62,705 nt of DNA from Pseudomonadota bacterium (GTDB taxonomy: Bacteria; Pseudomonadota; Gammaproteobacteria; Xanthomonadales; Ahniellaceae), in assembly GCA_022843465.1 (NCBI GenBank), contig JALHNO010000016.1:34728-97432 (forward strand), in the 5' to 3' direction. This document shows positions 59,635 to 62,705 of the stretch, piece after piece (the first letter of the stretch is position 1; each line of letters begins with the position of its first letter). Both the position numbers and the translations under genes were made by a program. A model generated the notes under the pieces. The model was not told the origin of the DNA. It worked only from the letters and a program-made list of their open reading frames with translations, and searched no databases.

Positions 59635-60792
59635 TCAGCGGTCGCGCAGTTGTTCAAAGCTGCGCGCCACGATCGGCTGCAGCGCTGCGGTAAACCGATC
59701 CGCCTCGTCGGCGGCCAGATGCGACCATTCCGGCTGCGCGAAGCCCTGCAGTTCACTGTGATCCATGAAGTGGATGCCCGGCGCGCCGGTGCGTTGGAGC
59801 AGCAGATCCCAGGTCCGGGCGCGCGGGAGATCGCGCTCCTCGGCCGCGTACAGCGGACCGATACTGGGCGCGCGCAGGAAAACCACCGGGACCCCGCGCG
59901 CGCGCAGCGTAGCTACCGCGGCGACAGCGCGCGCGATCTGGGCATCGATGATCGGCTGCGCCTTTTCCGGGGTGTTCATGTGGGGAGGTGGCTGGGCCAG
60001 GCGCGACATCCAGCCCGCCTGCACAAGCGCGCGATAGTCGGCATCGACTTCAAGCTTGTGCCACATCCGGGTATTGCGCGCGGGACCCTGAATCGACAGC
60101 TTGCGTACCGGCGGAAACGTCCGCAACCCAGACCGTTCGGGCCAGGCCAGACGGCTGACCACCACATCGAGGGCGAAGTCTGGGTCGTTGAAGGCCAGGT
60201 GGGGTTCGATGAAGGTCTTGGACAACCAGTGGCCGCTGCGCTGCGACGGCCCCTGATCGCGGGTGTAGGCAAGCACGTCGCCGCGGATCTCGCGACCGCT
60301 GAAGAACAGCCCCGGGGTCACACCAACCAGCACGTCGCCGTGAAAATCCGGATCGGCGGCAAGGTCCTCCAGAAACGCCAGAGGCGAGGTCCCTTCGAGC
60401 GCCAGCTGGATGGGGGCGGTTCCGCTGATCCCCTCCCATACGTCCAGTTGCACATCGAACAGTACCCGTGACGAGCCCAGCAGGACCGTGCCATCGTGGG
60501 CTTCGGCATCCAGCCTTCGACGCTGCTCGGCCCAGGCGCCGTCGCTGTTGCGATAGCCCGGAACAGCTCCGAATGCCCGCCAATGGGATTCCCACAGGAC
60601 CAGGAGGAAAACGAACAGCACCGCCGCGCCCAGCAGTATCGGACCCCAGGGCCGCACAGGCACATCACGCTCCGGTACAGGCTGGGCCACCCCGGGACGG
60701 TCCGAGGCCGTCAGCCGCAATCCAGGCACAAGGCTCGAAGGTGCGACTACGGCCCGGGTCGATGACTCAGAACTGGAAGTAGATGAAGGCAC
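59635..60792 (-). CDS. SGNH/AlgJ-like membrane-anchored hydrolase, MBOAT partner
   Basis: A protein of about 385 residues with one N-terminal transmembrane helix (GPILLGAAVLFVFLLVLW) and an outer domain resembling SGNH hydrolases: LLGSSRVLFDV as the nucleophile block and EWSHLAADEADRF as the C-terminal acid/His block. In alginate-type O-acetylation systems an MBOAT protein passes acetyl groups across the membrane to such a protein (AlgJ/AlgX/PatB-like), which puts them on a polymer. Its start overlaps the MBOAT gene by 26 bp; I chose GTG 60792, with a GGGGG/AGG-rich stretch upstream, over a TTG at 60822. Confidence 0.75.
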   Translation of the reverse strand: MPSSTSSSESSTRAVVAPSSLVPGLRLTASDRPGVAQPVPERDVPVRPWGPILLGAAVLFVFLLVLWESHWRAFGAVPGYRNSDGAWAEQRRRLDAEAHDGTVLLGSSRVLFDVQLDVWEGISGTAPIQLALEGTSPLAFLEDLAADPDFHGDVLVGVTPGLFFSGREIRGDVLAYTRDQGPSQRSGHWLSKTFIEPHLAFNDPDFALDVVVSRLAWPERSGLRTFPPVRKLSIQGPARNTRMWHKLEVDADYRALVQAGWMSRLAQPPPHMNTPEKAQPIIDAQIARAVAAVATLRARGVPVVFLRAPSIGPLYAAEERDLPRARTWDLLLQRTGAPGIHFMDHSELQGFAQPEWSHLAADEADRFTAALQPIVARSFEQLRDR

Positions 60793-62182
60793 TGCCTGCC
60801 CCCTGTGCGATGACGATGGCAAATGCCATCAAGCCCCAGGCGATTGCCAGACACCAGCCGGGGATCCTTGCCACGGCTGACTCGAGCGTGCGATCGCGCA
60901 TCAGCCAATGGGTGCTCACGATAGCGGCGACGATGAGGCTGACCATGACCAGATCCACCATCGGCAGCAACGGCATCGCCGCGTTGTTTCCACCAAACAT
61001 CCCCGTCAGCATCTCGGCCGCACGGGAAAAGCTGGGCGCCCTGAAGAATACCCAGGTGATATTGATCAGCGTATACGTCAGCAGTCCGAGCAGGAACAGG
61101 GCGAGCGGCCCTGGACGATAGCCGCGGTAGCGATCGCGCAGCGCGCGCTCCACTGCCAGATAGATTCCGTGCAAACCACCCCAGACGACGAAGGTCCAGT
61201 TGGCGCCATGCCAGAGGCCGCCCAGCAGCATCGTGGTCATCAAGGCGAAGTAGGTGCGGGCAACTCCAAGTCGGTTGCCGCCGAGCGGGATGTACAGGTA
61301 GTCGCGCAGCCACGAGGAAAGCGTGATATGCCAGCGCCGCCAGAAATCCGAGAAGCCGACGGCAGCATAGGGAAACCGGAAATTGTCGGGCATCGCAAAG
61401 CCCAGGCACATGGCGGCGCCAATGGCGGTCGTCGAGTAGCCGGCGAAATCGCAGAATATCTGGCCACTGAAGGCCAGGGTTCCGATCCAGGCATCGAGCG
61501 CGCCGGGCATCGCAGCAGCATCGAAGACCGTTTCCGCTGGTTGTGCCAGGAAGCCGTCGGCGAGCACGATTTTCTGGAACAGGCCCAGCGTCATCAGCGC
61601 CAGACCGAATCGGATCTGATCGCCGCTGGTGCTGCGCGCCTGGGCAAACTGCGGAACAAGTTCGGTGGGGCGCATGATCGGACCAGCCACCAGATGAGGG
61701 AAGAAGGTCACGAACAGGGCGTAGTCGAGGAAACTGCGCGCCGGTTGGGCCCGACGCAGATAGACGTCCAGGGTGTAGGACAGAGTCGCAAATGTATAGA
61801 AGCTGATGCCGACCGGCAGCACGATATTCCAGTCTGGCGGTGTATAGGCGATACCCGCTCCGTCCATCAGAACGGCGAAATTCTCCAGCAGGAAGCCGCC
61901 GTACTTGAAATACGCCAGCATCCCCAGATTGACGATGACCGACAGCACCATCCAGGCGCGCCGCGCCGCTGGCTTCTCGGATTTCACCAGCATCTGCACG
62001 GCATACCAGTCGACAATGGTCGAGATCCACAGCAGGATCACGAACGGCGGGTTCCACGCAGCGTAGAACAGGTAGCTCGCAAAGAGCAGATTGAATTTCT
62101 TGAACCGCCAGCTCAATGGCAGTGAATGCAGGGCGAGAACGATCAGGAAGAACGCGATGAAGGTCAGCGAATTGAATACCAC
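60767..62182 (-). CDS. MBOAT-family O-acyltransferase (AlgI-like)
   Basis: A 471-residue integral membrane protein with about twelve hydrophobic helices. The signature is VFNSLTFIAFFL at the start, PVGISFYTFATLSYTLDVY near 120, FPHLVAGPI, and the invariant catalytic His in GGLWHGANWTF near 325. The family moves acetyl or other acyl groups onto exported polysaccharide or peptidoglycan. I start at GTG 62182, giving the family's usual M-x-F-N-S-L; the longer ORF to 62233 adds a Gly/Arg stretch. It is co-transcribed with the SGNH-like gene, which overlaps it. Confidence 0.9.
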   Translation of the reverse strand: MVFNSLTFIAFFLIVLALHSLPLSWRFKKFNLLFASYLFYAAWNPPFVILLWISTIVDWYAVQMLVKSEKPAARRAWMVLSVIVNLGMLAYFKYGGFLLENFAVLMDGAGIAYTPPDWNIVLPVGISFYTFATLSYTLDVYLRRAQPARSFLDYALFVTFFPHLVAGPIMRPTELVPQFAQARSTSGDQIRFGLALMTLGLFQKIVLADGFLAQPAETVFDAAAMPGALDAWIGTLAFSGQIFCDFAGYSTTAIGAAMCLGFAMPDNFRFPYAAVGFSDFWRRWHITLSSWLRDYLYIPLGGNRLGVARTYFALMTTMLLGGLWHGANWTFVVWGGLHGIYLAVERALRDRYRGYRPGPLALFLLGLLTYTLINITWVFFRAPSFSRAAEMLTGMFGGNNAAMPLLPMVDLVMVSLIVAAIVSTHWLMRDRTLESAVARIPGWCLAIAWGLMAFAIVIAQGAGSAFIYFQF

Positions 62183-62276
62183 ACGCCCCCCCCGCAAGTA
62201 TGCGCAGCCGCCGCCCCGGCTGGACGCTAGCACAACGCGCGGGTCGAAACGTCGAGGGCAGCAGGACGCAGGACAG
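62183..62276. other. Short leader upstream of the MBOAT gene
   Basis: A GC-rich stretch with a run of eight G on the minus strand just before the MBOAT start, followed by ordinary sequence up to the REP array. No gene is seen and the promoter is not recognisable. Confidence 0.4.
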
Positions 62277-62705
62277 AATGTAGGGCGGATCCAGCGCAGC
62301 GGTATCCGCCGCGTAGTCGTTCCGGCTGACCGTTTGCCGGCAGGCTCGTTGCTGCCGGATCGGAGTTCGTTCTGATGGATGCAGCCGAGATGCCGACGTC
62401 GGGTACCGCTGCGCGGGACCCGACCTACGCGGCTTCAATGCGCGATTGAACGTAGGGCGGATCCCGCGCAGCGGTATCCGCCGCGTAGTCGTTCGGCAGA
62501 CCATTTGTCGGCAGGCTCGTTGCTCCCGGATCGGAGTTCGTTCTGATGGATGCAGCCGGGATGCCGACGTCGGGTACCGCTGCGCGGGACCCGACCTACG
62601 CGGCTTCAATGCGCGATTGAACGTAGGGCGGATCCCGCGCAGCGGTATCCGCCGCGTAGTCGTTCGGCAGACCATTTGTCGGCAGGCTCGTTGCTCCCGG
62701 ATCGG
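62277..62705. repeat. REP array (GCGGAT family), second copy, running off the window
   Basis: Three heads, AATGTAGGG at 62277 and AACGTAGGG at 62449 and 62620, give a period of 171-172 bp. Each unit holds the same GTAG-headed hairpin and inverted ACCCGAC partner as the array at 58759-59560, but without the GCATCTC-family insert. The window ends inside the third unit. Together with the other array, it brackets the MBOAT/SGNH pair. Confidence 0.92.

Noticed and set aside
60747-62675. A 642-residue open frame on the minus strand overlapping the MBOAT gene
   Set aside because: It lies in another frame of the MBOAT gene and of REP DNA. Its sequence is Arg/Pro/Cys-rich with repeated REP translation, whereas the MBOAT frame has clear helices and the catalytic WHG motif.

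Overview
The window is about 62.7 kb of GC-rich DNA, roughly 63% by eye, carrying ordinary chromosomal genes. It most probably comes from a gammaproteobacterium of the Lysobacterales (Xanthomonadales), Rhodanobacteraceae-like. The grounds are the order fmdB-type protein / aspS / yebC / ruvC / ruvA / kup, the divergent bamD | rluD-pgeF pair, a class I fumarase, an LEA14-like lipoprotein, many large secreted proteins, and two exported proteins ending in the tail F-x-N-G-F-E. I found no rRNA, tRNA, transposase, phage gene or CRISPR array.

Layout. 1-7.2 kb holds exported proteins on the minus strand: a 1151-residue beta-propeller lipoprotein, then a cluster made of a dockerin-like protein, a cohesin-like protein, and a cohesin-like/Ig-like protein with an IPTL-CTERM-like C-terminal anchor. 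7.5-8.6 kb is a tandem array of eleven 95-bp REP units. 8.6-18.4 kb holds an SLC13-type permease, fumarase with a coupled TIP30-like oxidoreductase, two small membrane proteins divergent from an XRE/MmyB-type regulator, clpB, and a small-ORF/nucleotidyltransferase pair resembling a toxin-antitoxin module. 18.4-28.1 kb is housekeeping: FmdB-type zinc ribbon, Bax inhibitor-1 protein, aspS, a lipase-like hydrolase, yebC, ruvC, ruvA, kup, pgk. 28.3-34.3 kb has a secreted sialidase-fold/PKD/PPC/P-domain protein with a structured leader, then ppc. 34.5-38.0 kb has a Rieske protein, pgeF, rluD and bamD.

38.0-46.6 kb has a lipid theme: a WS/DGAT acyltransferase, a FabR/DesT-like TetR regulator, and a ferredoxin reductase plus fatty-acid desaturase operon preceded by a strong palindromic operator. 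A large subtilase sits between them. 46.7-58.8 kb has a HAD phosphatase, a prolyl oligopeptidase, a small exported protein built from SFPD repeats, a beta-helix protein, a CPXCG protein, a DDAH-like hydrolase, a TolB-propeller/amidohydrolase fusion, an LEA14-like lipoprotein and an acyl-CoA dehydrogenase. 59.6-62.2 kb encodes an MBOAT O-acyltransferase with an SGNH/AlgJ-like partner.

The most striking non-coding feature is the amount and variety of REP-type DNA. At least five families of short hairpins occur, most led by GTAG and one by GGAG. They form tandem arrays and inverted pairs in many intergenic spaces, and sister copies show compensatory changes in their stems. The best candidates for unusual biology are the cohesin/dockerin/anchor cluster, the REP arrays, the desaturase operator with its putative regulator, the SFPD repeat protein and the nucleotidyltransferase pair. 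All functions are read from sequence motifs; no database search was possible.
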